Shown piece after piece: positions 1-8,056 of a stretch of 20,868 nucleotides of DNA. Where the stretch lies: positions 1-20,868 of the forward strand of contig CALFER010000064.1 in assembly GCA_937951895.1 (NCBI GenBank), in the 5' to 3' direction. Every line of letters starts with the position of its first letter. The first letter of the stretch is position 1. The stretch comes from an uncultured bacterium (GTDB lineage: Bacteria > CSSED10-310 > CALFER01). The notes beneath the pieces were generated by a model. It was not told the DNA's origin and searched no databases. It saw only the letters and a list, made by a program, of their open reading frames with translations. The position numbers were made by a program, and so were the translations under genes.

Positions 1-93
1 CTCGAATTTTCGGTCACCTCCCGAGCCGATCTCACCGCCCAGCGCCAATCCCGGGTCGCCGATCTCCAGAAGAAACTCGCGGATCGCTCCTGA
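1..93 (+). CDS. C-terminal end of an unidentified plus-strand protein (partial)
   Basis: Frame 1 is open from the window edge to a TGA at 91-93 and gives 30 residues ending VADLQKKLADRS. Codon third positions are mostly G or C, as in the clear genes nearby, and the peptide reads as a charged amphipathic helix. The pattern DL..Q...RV..L...L loosely resembles the tail of many sulfatases, but 30 residues are too few to assign a family. It is convergent with the histidine kinase, whose stop is at 119-121, leaving 25 bases between them. The minus strand is also open in one frame here but has no credible start codon, so the plus-strand reading is preferred only moderately. Confidence 0.4.
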   Translation, partial: LEFSVTSRADLTAQRQSRVADLQKKLADRS

Positions 94-118
94 TTCACAC
101 CCGGGCAGCAGGGTCCGA

Positions 119-2035
119 TCATCCCCTCCCGTGCAGATCGATTGTCCGGTCGGGATCATACTGTGCAGGGAGCCGGATGAGGACGCATGCGCCGTCCCGA
201 ATCGCCGGATCAAACTCGATCGTTCCGTAATGCAGGGTGACGATTTTACGGGCGATGGCAAGCCCCAGTCCGGTTCCCTTCTGTTTGGTCGTGAAAAAAG
301 GTTTGAACAGGTCAGGGAATACCTCCGGCCTCACGCCGCTGCCGGAGTCCATGACGCGGATCCGGACGCCGCCGCCTTCGGATCGATCCGAGCCGGCAGG
401 ATATGTCGATACATCCAACCGGATCACACCGTGATCATCGACCGCCTGAACGGCATTCATCAGGACGATCAGGAGCACCTGACGCATCAGGGCTTCATCC
501 ATCTCCACCGGCGGCGTTCCGGGCTGAGCATCCACCGCGAATCGAACGGTATCCGGAGAGGAGTGTCTGATTTCCGAGACTGCATCGCGGCATAACTGAA
601 CCGGGTCCACCAACTGTACCTTCAACTGGACCGGACGGGCGAAACTGAGGAAATCCGTGATGATCCGGTTCAGTCCCGACACTTCGTCCTTGATGGCCTG
701 CACGATCTGGCGGCCGTCATCCGAGCCGACTTCATCCATCAATAGATCAGCATTGCCGTTGATGACGCCGAGCGGGTTCCGGATTTCGTGCGCAATACCC
801 GCGGACAGTTCACCGAGCGCCGCGAGATGCTCCTGTTCACGGGCACGCTCTTCGAGTTGTTTGTTGTCGGTGATGTCCATGATCGCGAAAGCCGTGCCGG
901 TGAGTGCGCCGGCGTCGCTGCGCAGGAGCATCGACGAGACACTCACCCAGCGCTTGGTTACGCCCGGAAGATCGATCGGCATGCTGCGGAAACAGTGCGT
1001 CCGTTTCTCTTTAAGGGCTTCCGTCAGCATCGTCCCGATCAGCCCGTCGCTCCCGAAAACCGCCTCACAGGATCTTCCGACCGGATCGGACATATCCAGC
1101 CGCAACATGGTACGCGCGGGTGCACTCACCGAAACGATCATCCGTTCCCGATCGAACACCAGCACTCCGACACCGATCGACGCGAGTACCATCGTGCCGA
1201 GATCTTCGCCTGCGTCAGCCGTCCCGGAACCGATGGATGACGCGACGGCATCGAATCGAAGATGTTTCTCGGTCAGATCCCGCGCAGCCGTCTCGACGAT
1301 TTCGATACTGCGCAGGATCACGTCCCGGGAACGAGTCTTAGCCGTGAGACCCGATGCTGAGGCAAGCGGTTCGATCGCGTGATCGAGACGGGCGAAGACC
1401 CTGAGCAGTCCGTTCGCCTGGTAGATGATGAAGATGACCGAGAACAAGAAGCCGGCGGCGACGAAGGCATTCAAGGCAGTGACGAAATGATCCATCCGCC
1501 GGGATGGCTCATCCAGACGCTCGACGACCACGAGATACTCCGGAGCGCTCGAGATGGGCGGCTGCGGAATGACATGAGCGCGCACCCGTTTCTGATCCTG
1601 AGAGAGGTAGGGGGGGGTCAGCAGGCGAGTGCCTTTCCATGCCGGTTGCCATTCGGCGACCGTACGGACGGGCTGTACCGTGCCGGGCGGCCCGATTCGC
1701 TCAGGGAAGACCCGGTGGCATCCCCTCCGTGTTGCGATGTAGAGGCGCTCTCTCGAGTTCAGACGCAACATTCGCATGGAAGCCCGAATCCTGTCGATCG
1801 AGGAGTCATCGATCACCGGGATCCGGGGAGAAGCGTCGAGTTCTCGGGCGACCGAGAAGGCAAGGCTTTCGGACAGGGCCAGGAAATCGAGATCACGTTG
1901 ATTTTCCATGATGGAACGGAAGAGATGGATGTTGAGCAGGATCCCTGCCGAGATAATGGCCAGCATCAGGATATGAAGGACGGCGATGGAACGGATGGCG
2001 CGGCCCCCGTGCGTGTTCTCGACGCGTCTACTCAT
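119..2035 (-). CDS. Membrane-bound PAS-containing sensor histidine kinase
   Basis: The protein has 638 residues and is a two-component sensor kinase that should autophosphorylate on histidine in response to an unknown signal. A membrane segment lies at about 14-38, followed by a roughly 145-residue extracytoplasmic sensor and a second membrane segment at about 187-207. A PAS-like domain (about 281-390) follows. The HisKA H-box reads HEIRNPL with the phosphorylated His at 416. The ATPase domain shows the N-box around N527 (LMNAVQAVDD), the G1 box DSGSGV at 563-568, FFTTK at 580-584 and the G2 box GTGLGLA at 587-593. The architecture is like NtrB/AtoS-type kinases. The ATG at 2035 was chosen because it overlaps the glycosyltransferase stop (ATGAGTAG) and has GGAG 9 bases upstream; a longer reading from 2152 would run through the neighbour. 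No response regulator is visible, so its partner is outside the window or elsewhere. It is the last gene of the minus-strand run seen here. Confidence 0.93.
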   Translation of the reverse strand: MSRRVENTHGGRAIRSIAVLHILMLAIISAGILLNIHLFRSIMENQRDLDFLALSESLAFSVARELDASPRIPVIDDSSIDRIRASMRMLRLNSRERLYIATRRGCHRVFPERIGPPGTVQPVRTVAEWQPAWKGTRLLTPPYLSQDQKRVRAHVIPQPPISSAPEYLVVVERLDEPSRRMDHFVTALNAFVAAGFLFSVIFIIYQANGLLRVFARLDHAIEPLASASGLTAKTRSRDVILRSIEIVETAARDLTEKHLRFDAVASSIGSGTADAGEDLGTMVLASIGVGVLVFDRERMIVSVSAPARTMLRLDMSDPVGRSCEAVFGSDGLIGTMLTEALKEKRTHCFRSMPIDLPGVTKRWVSVSSMLLRSDAGALTGTAFAIMDITDNKQLEERAREQEHLAALGELSAGIAHEIRNPLGVINGNADLLMDEVGSDDGRQIVQAIKDEVSGLNRIITDFLSFARPVQLKVQLVDPVQLCRDAVSEIRHSSPDTVRFAVDAQPGTPPVEMDEALMRQVLLIVLMNAVQAVDDHGVIRLDVSTYPAGSDRSEGGGVRIRVMDSGSGVRPEVFPDLFKPFFTTKQKGTGLGLAIARKIVTLHYGTIEFDPAIRDGACVLIRLPAQYDPDRTIDLHGRG

Positions 2036-3650
2036 CGCCGGCATCTCCGGGAATCGACCACAAATCGTATACCTTGATGTATCCGATCGAAGGGTCTGAT
2101 TGTCTGAGATTCGGCACGTCGGCCGGCAGGTAGTTTTCGTGGAGCGTGGCAAAAAAATCGACCATCGGATTGCGAACGGCGAAGACAGGCAACACGCGTG
2201 TCTGGATGGTCATCACCGACGGCAGCGGCCGCACGTACTGCTGCCAGTCCACGACCAGATACCGATACCCCTCCTGCTCGACCTGTCGCCTCAGAGCTGC
2301 TTCCGTCGCTCCGGGTGAGGCGACCGACTCTTTGCCTGCATAGAATGCCGAGATCGGCAACATCGTCGAGAGATGACGCCGGGTACCGGTCTGATCGAGG
2401 AACGCGATGACTTCCGGGTATGCCGAATTGACGGTGTAAACCACTGGGAGGTGGAGCAGATAGGATATCAGAATCGAGATCGTACAGACGGCCATCGCGC
2501 CACGGCGGACGGCAGTCATGAAAAGGCTCTCCCCCGCTCTCCGCGCGCTCCCCCTCACAAGACAATCCGCCGTCAGAATCGCCGCCCAGGGAAGAATGCC
2601 CGTGACCGTACGGGCCAATCGCGTCGTCGTCACGCTGTACAGAGCGAACGGGATGGCGAAGAGAACGACGATCCGCCGGATGGCCGGTGTACCGGAGATC
2701 AGAGCGACGAGTGCTGCGAAGCAGACACACGCCGTCGGGATCAGGCCGTCGAACTGACGGAACATATCGAGATAGAAGAAGGGGAAATCGAGATCCATGG
2801 ATGATTCGGGTGACAGAAATTTCCTGCTCAGCAGGGCGATGTACGAAGCCGGCTCGGACCACTCGAGATCCGGGAAGAACGTCGAAAAATGCAGCAGTTC
2901 CAAAAACGTGACCCCGGCAGCGGCTCCGAGAAACATGGATGCGAGGCGGTTTCGAATCCGGGAGAATGTCGACTTCTGTGTCACGACTCTGAGCAATTCG
3001 AAGATGCCGATCAGCAGCATGTTGATGAACAGCCGATAACTCGTTCCCATCGATAGAACCAGGAACAGCGCAGCCCCGCAGGCCGCGCGGTTCGAATCGC
3101 GCTGATCCGAACGGACCCACAGCAGCACCGCGCACACGAGCAGCAGCATCGAATCGGTTTCGTGCAATCCCACACGCGAATAATGGACATGATAGGGCTC
3201 GAAGCAGAGCAGCAGAGCCGTCAGAATTCCGGTCGCAGGAGACGCAATCCGTGCGGCGAGAACACCGGTGAGTCCGACGACGGCAGTTCCGTAGATGGCG
3301 GCATGAAGGGTGCCGGTCTGCGATGAGATACCGAGGAGAAGGCTGGAGACAGTCAGCAGAACGACATGAAATGGTTTTTGCAGAAAAACCGGGAATCCGG
3401 GATATGCGGTTGAAAAGAACACCGTCCCGGGATCCGCACCGCTCAACACGATGGAGGCCAGAGCATGCATGCGCCAGCGGAAGAAACGGACGCCCATCAA
3501 AAAAATGCCTTCGTCCCAGTAACACAGATTCCGACTGCTCAGGAGGTGAACTCGGATTGCAAGCGCAATCAGGGAAATTCCTGAGATCGCCACCAGGAAC
3601 CAGCGAGACCTCCAGCCCGGCGTCGGATCTCGGTGTTCAGGCCCTGTCAT
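2028..3650 (-). CDS. GT-C membrane glycosyltransferase, PMT/ArnT-like (GT39/PMT_2 type)
   Basis: This 540-residue multi-span protein has about ten hydrophobic segments in its first 400 residues and a more soluble C-terminal part. The acidic motif YWDEG at 44-48, in the first outer loop after the first membrane segment, matches the catalytic-base position of polyprenyl-phosphate-dependent GT-C enzymes. The motif YSRVGLHETD at about 157-166 is also typical of this family. Members move a sugar from a lipid-phosphate carrier onto a protein or lipid on the outer face of the membrane; donor and acceptor cannot be read here. The start is 16 bases after the stop of the secreted unknown gene, no convincing SD is visible, and no in-frame start lies closer to that stop, so translation is probably coupled. 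It overlaps the kinase gene by 8 bases. Confidence 0.87.
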   Translation of the reverse strand: MTGPEHRDPTPGWRSRWFLVAISGISLIALAIRVHLLSSRNLCYWDEGIFLMGVRFFRWRMHALASIVLSGADPGTVFFSTAYPGFPVFLQKPFHVVLLTVSSLLLGISSQTGTLHAAIYGTAVVGLTGVLAARIASPATGILTALLLCFEPYHVHYSRVGLHETDSMLLLVCAVLLWVRSDQRDSNRAACGAALFLVLSMGTSYRLFINMLLIGIFELLRVVTQKSTFSRIRNRLASMFLGAAAGVTFLELLHFSTFFPDLEWSEPASYIALLSRKFLSPESSMDLDFPFFYLDMFRQFDGLIPTACVCFAALVALISGTPAIRRIVVLFAIPFALYSVTTTRLARTVTGILPWAAILTADCLVRGSARRAGESLFMTAVRRGAMAVCTISILISYLLHLPVVYTVNSAYPEVIAFLDQTGTRRHLSTMLPISAFYAGKESVASPGATEAALRRQVEQEGYRYLVVDWQQYVRPLPSVMTIQTRVLPVFAVRNPMVDFFATLHENYLPADVPNLRQSDPSIGYIKVYDLWSIPGDAGDE

Positions 3651-3666
3651 GCCGGCCGTTCGGGCA

Positions 3667-4431
3667 TCACTTCGATGCGGAATTCGGCTGAGGACGTATC
3701 GGGATGAACATGAAGTTGGATGTGAGTTCCACCGTGGCGGTTTCGCCTGGTTTGAGATCGACGCGATACAGGTAGGTCAGAATTCCGTATTGATTGCTCC
3801 AGATCAGCCAGGGCCCCGGAATCAGGTTCGGAAGCACCGCTCTGCCGCCGGCATCGAGTCGCGTCCGGTAGACATAGGTTCCCCACTCTTTCGATGCGGC
3901 CATATCCTGAATCAGATTCTCGACGGTCGGAACTCCGCTGGAGTCCAGGCTGAGGTCGATGCGGGCGAGCAGAGCCGGGTCGGCAGGTGTCAGGAACAGA
4001 ACCTCGTGGTTGTCCGTTCCGAGCATAGAGGCGGCCTGGTTCTGAACCGGATAACCCTTCACGATGATCGTGCCGTACTGGGGATTTTCTGCTCGTTTTC
4101 TGAACGCCTTCAGAAACGCCCGGGAGTCCCGTTTCGTTTCCTTTGCTTGCTGCAGCATGACATACCCGCGTCCCTCCGGGGATTCCAGGCGTTTCTTGAA
4201 CTCCCCGATCGCTTCAGGCGTCCACCCGGAATCGCCCGGGAACCCCTCATCAATCATGGATCGGATGAGCGGATCGACCTGGATGCCATCCTTGACACGC
4301 TGGAAGTAACCGTCCGGAGACCCGAAATGGAAGGCACCGGTCGAATCGAACCAACGGAGATCCGGTGCGGGTGACGGCGACGCGCCAAACGCAACACCGG
4401 TCATGCAAAGAATCCATATCAACGATCTCAT
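3667..4431 (-). CDS. Secreted protein of unknown function
   Basis: The protein has 254 residues. The N-terminus (MRSLIWILCMTGVAFGA) is a standard cleavable signal peptide with likely cleavage after about residue 17. There is no lipobox, so it should be free outside the inner membrane. The middle (about 35-125) is charged and helical. The C-terminal half (about 130-250) alternates beta-like hydrophobic stretches, including GPWLIWSNQYG and LKPGETATVELT; the latter is typical of beta-sandwich carboxypeptidase-regulatory-like folds. I recognise no catalytic motif or named family. The start is very well supported: AAAGGAGG lies 4 bases before the ATG, and the ATG overlaps the flippase stop as ATGA. 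It sits between a flippase-like gene and a glycosyltransferase, so a role in envelope assembly is an inference from position only. Confidence 0.82.
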   Translation of the reverse strand: MRSLIWILCMTGVAFGASPSPAPDLRWFDSTGAFHFGSPDGYFQRVKDGIQVDPLIRSMIDEGFPGDSGWTPEAIGEFKKRLESPEGRGYVMLQQAKETKRDSRAFLKAFRKRAENPQYGTIIVKGYPVQNQAASMLGTDNHEVLFLTPADPALLARIDLSLDSSGVPTVENLIQDMAASKEWGTYVYRTRLDAGGRAVLPNLIPGPWLIWSNQYGILTYLYRVDLKPGETATVELTSNFMFIPIRPQPNSASK

Positions 4432-5471
4432 ATCCCCTCCTTTGGAAGCGCGCCGGCATCGCTCATGGCGCCTGTGGCGTTCTCATCGCGAATTTCCCTG
4501 AATGAGATATGCTCGCGCCACATGAATATCAACCCCAGCAGTGTACTCGGTATCCATTGAACCACCACGTGCAGAATCAACGCAAATGCCGTGGCGGTCT
4601 CCTGATTGAAGGAGGTCATGGCGCCGTATCCGCGGCTGCCGAGAATCGCGACGCATGCAAACTCAAATGGGCCAAAATACCCCGGTCCAGCAGGTGCGAT
4701 GATGAACAGGTTGACGAGTGCCATTGCGCTGACTGCAACGACGAAATTGCCTGAGAACCCGAAACTGATCAGGACGATGTGGTAACTGAGTGCTTCGACG
4801 AGCCAGGTCAGGATGGAGAGCACCAGGATATTGAGCATGCTGCCGACACCCTTGAGAATCCCCAGGCCGATGAAGAGATTGTTGAACATCTCGCTCAATC
4901 GGGGTCTCAGGCGGATCGGGAACCAGACCACGATCATGGCGAAGGCTCGATGGGCGAGTTTCCGGTTGAAGAGGAAGAGGTAGCAGGCCAGGATAGCGCC
5001 GATGAATATCGTGGAACCGATGTCGAGTGTTTTCTGGATGGCAGGATTGGAGACGGGATACAGCATGACGGCGATACTGAGCAAAAGAAGCATGGTCAGG
5101 CCGTCGAAGATGCGTTCGACGACGATAGTCACCAGTGTTGCGCTCTTCGAGACATGTTCTTTTTTGCCGACGATGTAAGCGCGGTAGATGTCTCCGATCC
5201 GCAGAGGCAGAACATTGTTCGCCATGTAGCTGATGACGTAGATCGGGAACAGCCTCCAGGTCGAACACGGCTTGACGGAACGCATCAGAAGCCCCCATCG
5301 GGTCGTCCGTACGACGATGCCTCCGAAGTAAACCGCGATCGCCAGTAGCAGCCACAGAGGTTCAATGTCACGCATCGCCGCCCACACTTCGCCAAAATCG
5401 ATTCCTCTGAACACCAGGAACAGCAGGCCTGCGCTGATGAGCAGTCCGATTGTGATGCGAATCTGTTTCAA
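4428..5471 (-). CDS. Flippase-like integral membrane protein (LPG-synthase TM / UPF0104 / AglD-like)
   Basis: This 347-residue membrane protein has about eight hydrophobic segments. It matches the membrane half of lysylphosphatidylglycerol synthase (MprF) and the stand-alone 'flippase-like domain' family. Conserved signatures are NNVLPLRIGDIYRAY at 85-99, ERIFDGL at 119-125 and PAGPGYFGPFE at 260-270. The soluble aminoacyl-transferase half of MprF is absent, so it is not a lysyl-PG synthase; the family is thought to move lipids or lipid-linked sugars across the membrane. The start codon is TTG, overlapping the previous stop as TTGA, and is supported by GAGGAG 7 bases upstream. The next gene starts in an ATGA overlap. 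Its position beside a lipid-carrier-dependent glycosyltransferase fits a role in handling the glycolipid substrate, which is inference. Confidence 0.88.
   Translation of the reverse strand: MKQIRITIGLLISAGLLFLVFRGIDFGEVWAAMRDIEPLWLLLAIAVYFGGIVVRTTRWGLLMRSVKPCSTWRLFPIYVISYMANNVLPLRIGDIYRAYIVGKKEHVSKSATLVTIVVERIFDGLTMLLLLSIAVMLYPVSNPAIQKTLDIGSTIFIGAILACYLFLFNRKLAHRAFAMIVVWFPIRLRPRLSEMFNNLFIGLGILKGVGSMLNILVLSILTWLVEALSYHIVLISFGFSGNFVVAVSAMALVNLFIIAPAGPGYFGPFEFACVAILGSRGYGAMTSFNQETATAFALILHVVVQWIPSTLLGLIFMWREHISFREIRDENATGAMSDAGALPKEGI
4436..4443 (-). promoter_or_regulatory. Strong ribosome binding site of the secreted-protein gene
   Basis: On the minus strand AAAGGAGG is followed by GGAT and then the ATG at 4431. 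It lies inside the last codons of the upstream flippase gene, which encode PKEGI. This is one of the best SD matches in the window; it fixes the start and suggests re-initiation after the ATGA overlap. Confidence 0.7.
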
Positions 5472-6763
5472 TCCTGTTCTCCTCCCCCCGGTCCGTCTCG
5501 TTTCAATAACGTCAGTTCCTGGATGTCGGCAATCTGTCTGAGAACCAGATCGGTGACATTGAATACGAGATCGAGTGTTTCGAGGGCTTCGTGGACATGT
5601 CCCGATCGAACCATATCGTTGGCCTGGCTCAGCAGAGCAATATCATCGAGATATGAGCGAGTATCGAGCATCATGTCCTTGAACTCGTCGGTCAGTTCGA
5701 GGTTTCCGATCCATGACAACAACTCGGCAAACTGCTTTCTCGATTCTGTAAAATCACCTCTCGCATACATTCCGCTTGCGGAAGTGAACATCTCCTCGAG
5801 TTCTTTCGCCACGGTTTCCTTGATGGCGGGAATACCGGGAGCGATGTCCCGCACCTCCGCAGGAAGTCGTTCCCACTCCGGACCCGATCCCGGGTCGAGC
5901 TCCGGGTTTTTTTCGAACTGCATCCAGATTTCGAGCATGGCTTTGAGGTTTTCTTCGTCGAGATACTCCCGCATCATTCTCACGTTTTTACGGATCACGG
6001 AATCCCGGGCAACGCGCAAAGCGGTCAGGCTCGAATCGATCCGGCTGTTCGCGAAAGCACCTCCCAGCAGCATCATGCCGGGGTCCTGCAGATATGCCGA
6101 TGCAATCTGGCGAAGCCGCTCAAGGCAACGAATTCTGGAATTGTAGGCTGCGACGGGCAGGGTTCCGAGTTCGCTGCGGACGCTCTCGAGCAGCCCGATG
6201 TCCGTCTGTTCCTTGTCACCGAGTTTTTCCGCAAGGATCGCTGCGGACTCCCAGGCTCCGTTCATCAGATACCGTTGAAACCCCTTCGAGATGATCTCGA
6301 TCGATACGTCTGTATTCTCATACAGGATCAGCTCCTGAGATTGCTTCTCACGGGAAAACGCGATCGTGTTCGGTCCCGGTGTACGGTTCCGGGAGTTCCC
6401 GGCGGACATGGTCGAATACAGATAATGACGGCTCTGATATTCGGCGGAAATCTGCGCTGAAACGCGGACCCGGCCGACCGGAAGCACCAGGCGGACAATC
6501 CCGGTTGCATCGCTCTGCAGCGGGATCCCGCCATGCCCCGCTCCCGGTTCGATCGTCACGGCAACTCCTCCGGCTTCACGGATCAATGCCTCCGAAACCG
6601 ACTCGTCCAGGCCATCGAGTCTGCACCGGATCTCGACTGGAATCCGAGTCCGCAGATAATCGACGGGCCATAACGGCAGATTGAAGAGATCCCCGGCGAC
6701 GGCAAACAGCAGTGCGAAACCGGGCAGAATCCATCGTTTGGCGATCCGGCGGGAGTGTTTCAT
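5468..6763 (-). CDS. Membrane-anchored protein of unknown function with beta-sandwich and helical regions
   Basis: The protein has 431 residues. One hydrophobic segment at about 11-30 after a basic N-terminus (KHSRRIAKRW) serves as a signal anchor or uncleaved signal. Residues about 40-158 are beta-rich, with GVAVTIEPGAG, SDATGIVRLVLPVGRVRV and ENTDVSIEI; this resembles carboxypeptidase-regulatory or Ig-like surface domains. Residues about 160-420 are almost wholly helical and acidic, possibly helical repeats or a coiled-coil bundle. I do not recognise the family or any catalytic residues. The ATG directly follows the holB stop (TAG-ATG, no gap), and the gene overlaps the next one as TTGA, so it is firmly in the operon. 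A structural or adaptor role at the membrane is plausible but is inference. Confidence 0.82.
   Translation of the reverse strand: MKHSRRIAKRWILPGFALLFAVAGDLFNLPLWPVDYLRTRIPVEIRCRLDGLDESVSEALIREAGGVAVTIEPGAGHGGIPLQSDATGIVRLVLPVGRVRVSAQISAEYQSRHYLYSTMSAGNSRNRTPGPNTIAFSREKQSQELILYENTDVSIEIISKGFQRYLMNGAWESAAILAEKLGDKEQTDIGLLESVRSELGTLPVAAYNSRIRCLERLRQIASAYLQDPGMMLLGGAFANSRIDSSLTALRVARDSVIRKNVRMMREYLDEENLKAMLEIWMQFEKNPELDPGSGPEWERLPAEVRDIAPGIPAIKETVAKELEEMFTSASGMYARGDFTESRKQFAELLSWIGNLELTDEFKDMMLDTRSYLDDIALLSQANDMVRSGHVHEALETLDLVFNVTDLVLRQIADIQELTLLKRDGPGGGEQD
5479..5489 (-). promoter_or_regulatory. Ribosome binding site that decides a TTG start
   Basis: The minus strand reads GGGGGGAGGAG, then AACAGGA, then TTG at 5471. 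The 7-base spacing is ideal. The next methionine in frame is at residue 33, inside the family domain, so the TTG is the only sensible start. Confidence 0.65.
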
Positions 6764-8047
6764 CTACATGAGATCCTGTCGACCGAGTGTTTCGAGCAGC
6801 AGTTTGTGGAGATGCAGACGGGTATCGATATGGAATCGACCGGCATTTCGGATGGCGGCGACGCCATCGAGGAGTTCGATGATGGATTCCGTGCGCAGTG
6901 CCCTGCCGCCGGGGAATACCCGGGTCATGTCAGCGTTGCGCTCACGGGACATGATGCGCTGGAGAAGCATGCGGAGGTACCGGGTGAAATCCGCGAGTCT
7001 GCCCCGCGTTTCGATCCGGTCGTCATCGGGCAGAATTCTGCCGAGCACCTCCAGGGTCCACTCAACCAGTCCTCTCCGCTGTTCCATGGTGTCGAACAGC
7101 TCATCCAACGTCCCGCAGTACTGGAAAAAGGCCGGCCAATCCTTCGAAACAGCCAGGTTCATCGAGCCTTCCGACTGTCCAGCGACCTGTTCCGCCAGGG
7201 TGTCATCGAGGCCGAATCGGGATTGCAGCGCAGCCCGGATCGTCTGTCGGGGCAGAGAATGGAACGGCACCGTCTGACATCTCGAACGAATGGTCGGCAA
7301 CAGCATGTGCGGTTGAGCGGTGATGAGGATGAGCAACGCCTCGCCCGGAGGTTCCTCGAGTGTTTTGAGCAGGCAGTTCTGGGCCGGTGTGAGCATGTTA
7401 TGCGCATCATCGATGATGATGATCTTGATCCGGCTTTCAAAAGGCTGATAGGCGATCATGCTCTGCATCTCCCGAATCTGCTCGATCTTCAGCGTTCCGT
7501 CATAGCCGCCGGATTCGATCGAACCGGAGATCTGTTTCAGGAGATGGTACCGGAGGGGATTCTGCGTCGCCTTTTCCACCGTGGCACGAGTGATTTTCTG
7601 CGTGGAATCGACGGTGATGCGCATCAGGCGATCCCCGGCAACCGGAGACGCCTCGCAGTCTCTCAGGAATCCGTCATCACGAAGCCCCTGAAGCGTCTCA
7701 TGCCAGATCGCCGGTGCATGGTCCCCCTCGTCAGGAACCGGGCTGCCGGCTTCCCCGCATAAATCCCTGATCTGGTGCAGATGGACGGGAATCGGTTGCC
7801 GGAGATCCCGGAAAATGGTGACATCGGGATGTTGAGGGAAGGGGCGTCCGAGGCGTCGGCAGTTCCGGCACGTTCCACACGGTCTCGGATGGTGCCCCTC
7901 ACAGATCAATCGGGTGGCCAGTTCGACAGCCGAGGTAAATTTCCCGACACCCTCGGGACCCCGGAACAGCAAGGCATGATGCAGGTGATCGGACTGCACG
8001 GCACGGTCCAGTATCCGAAGAATCGAATCGTGACCGGAAATCGCCAT
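6764..8047 (-). CDS. holB: DNA polymerase III subunit delta-prime
   Basis: This 427-residue AAA+ clamp-loader subunit works with tau/gamma and delta to load the sliding clamp. HHALLFRG leads into a Walker A-like GPEGVGKF at 30-37. The four-Cys zinc module is C49, C57, C60 and C63 (CGTCRNC), followed by HPDV at 73-76. The Walker B-like segment IIIIDDAH is at 209-216, KTLEEPP at 228-234, and SRC, the conserved arginine-finger motif, at 255-257. The C-terminal LHLHKLLLETL is typical of the collar domain. Two oddities stand out. Position 37 is Phe where an ATP-binding P-loop has Thr or Ser. About 100 extra residues (roughly 88-185) sit between the zinc module and the usual IEQIREMQ segment, making it longer than the usual 310-340. 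The ATG lies 9 bases after the holA stop with only a weak SD. Confidence 0.93.
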   Translation of the reverse strand: MAISGHDSILRILDRAVQSDHLHHALLFRGPEGVGKFTSAVELATRLICEGHHPRPCGTCRNCRRLGRPFPQHPDVTIFRDLRQPIPVHLHQIRDLCGEAGSPVPDEGDHAPAIWHETLQGLRDDGFLRDCEASPVAGDRLMRITVDSTQKITRATVEKATQNPLRYHLLKQISGSIESGGYDGTLKIEQIREMQSMIAYQPFESRIKIIIIDDAHNMLTPAQNCLLKTLEEPPGEALLILITAQPHMLLPTIRSRCQTVPFHSLPRQTIRAALQSRFGLDDTLAEQVAGQSEGSMNLAVSKDWPAFFQYCGTLDELFDTMEQRRGLVEWTLEVLGRILPDDDRIETRGRLADFTRYLRMLLQRIMSRERNADMTRVFPGGRALRTESIIELLDGVAAIRNAGRFHIDTRLHLHKLLLETLGRQDLM

Positions 8048-8056
8048 GGCGACGTC

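Noticed and set aside
105..118. Possible hairpin between the first two genes
   Set aside because: The inverted repeat is only about four base pairs and is not followed by a T-run, so a terminator is not supported.
2032..3525. 497-codon minus-strand frame overlapping the glycosyltransferase
   Set aside because: It is an out-of-frame reading of the same gene, with an Arg, Ser and Pro-rich product and no membrane segments.
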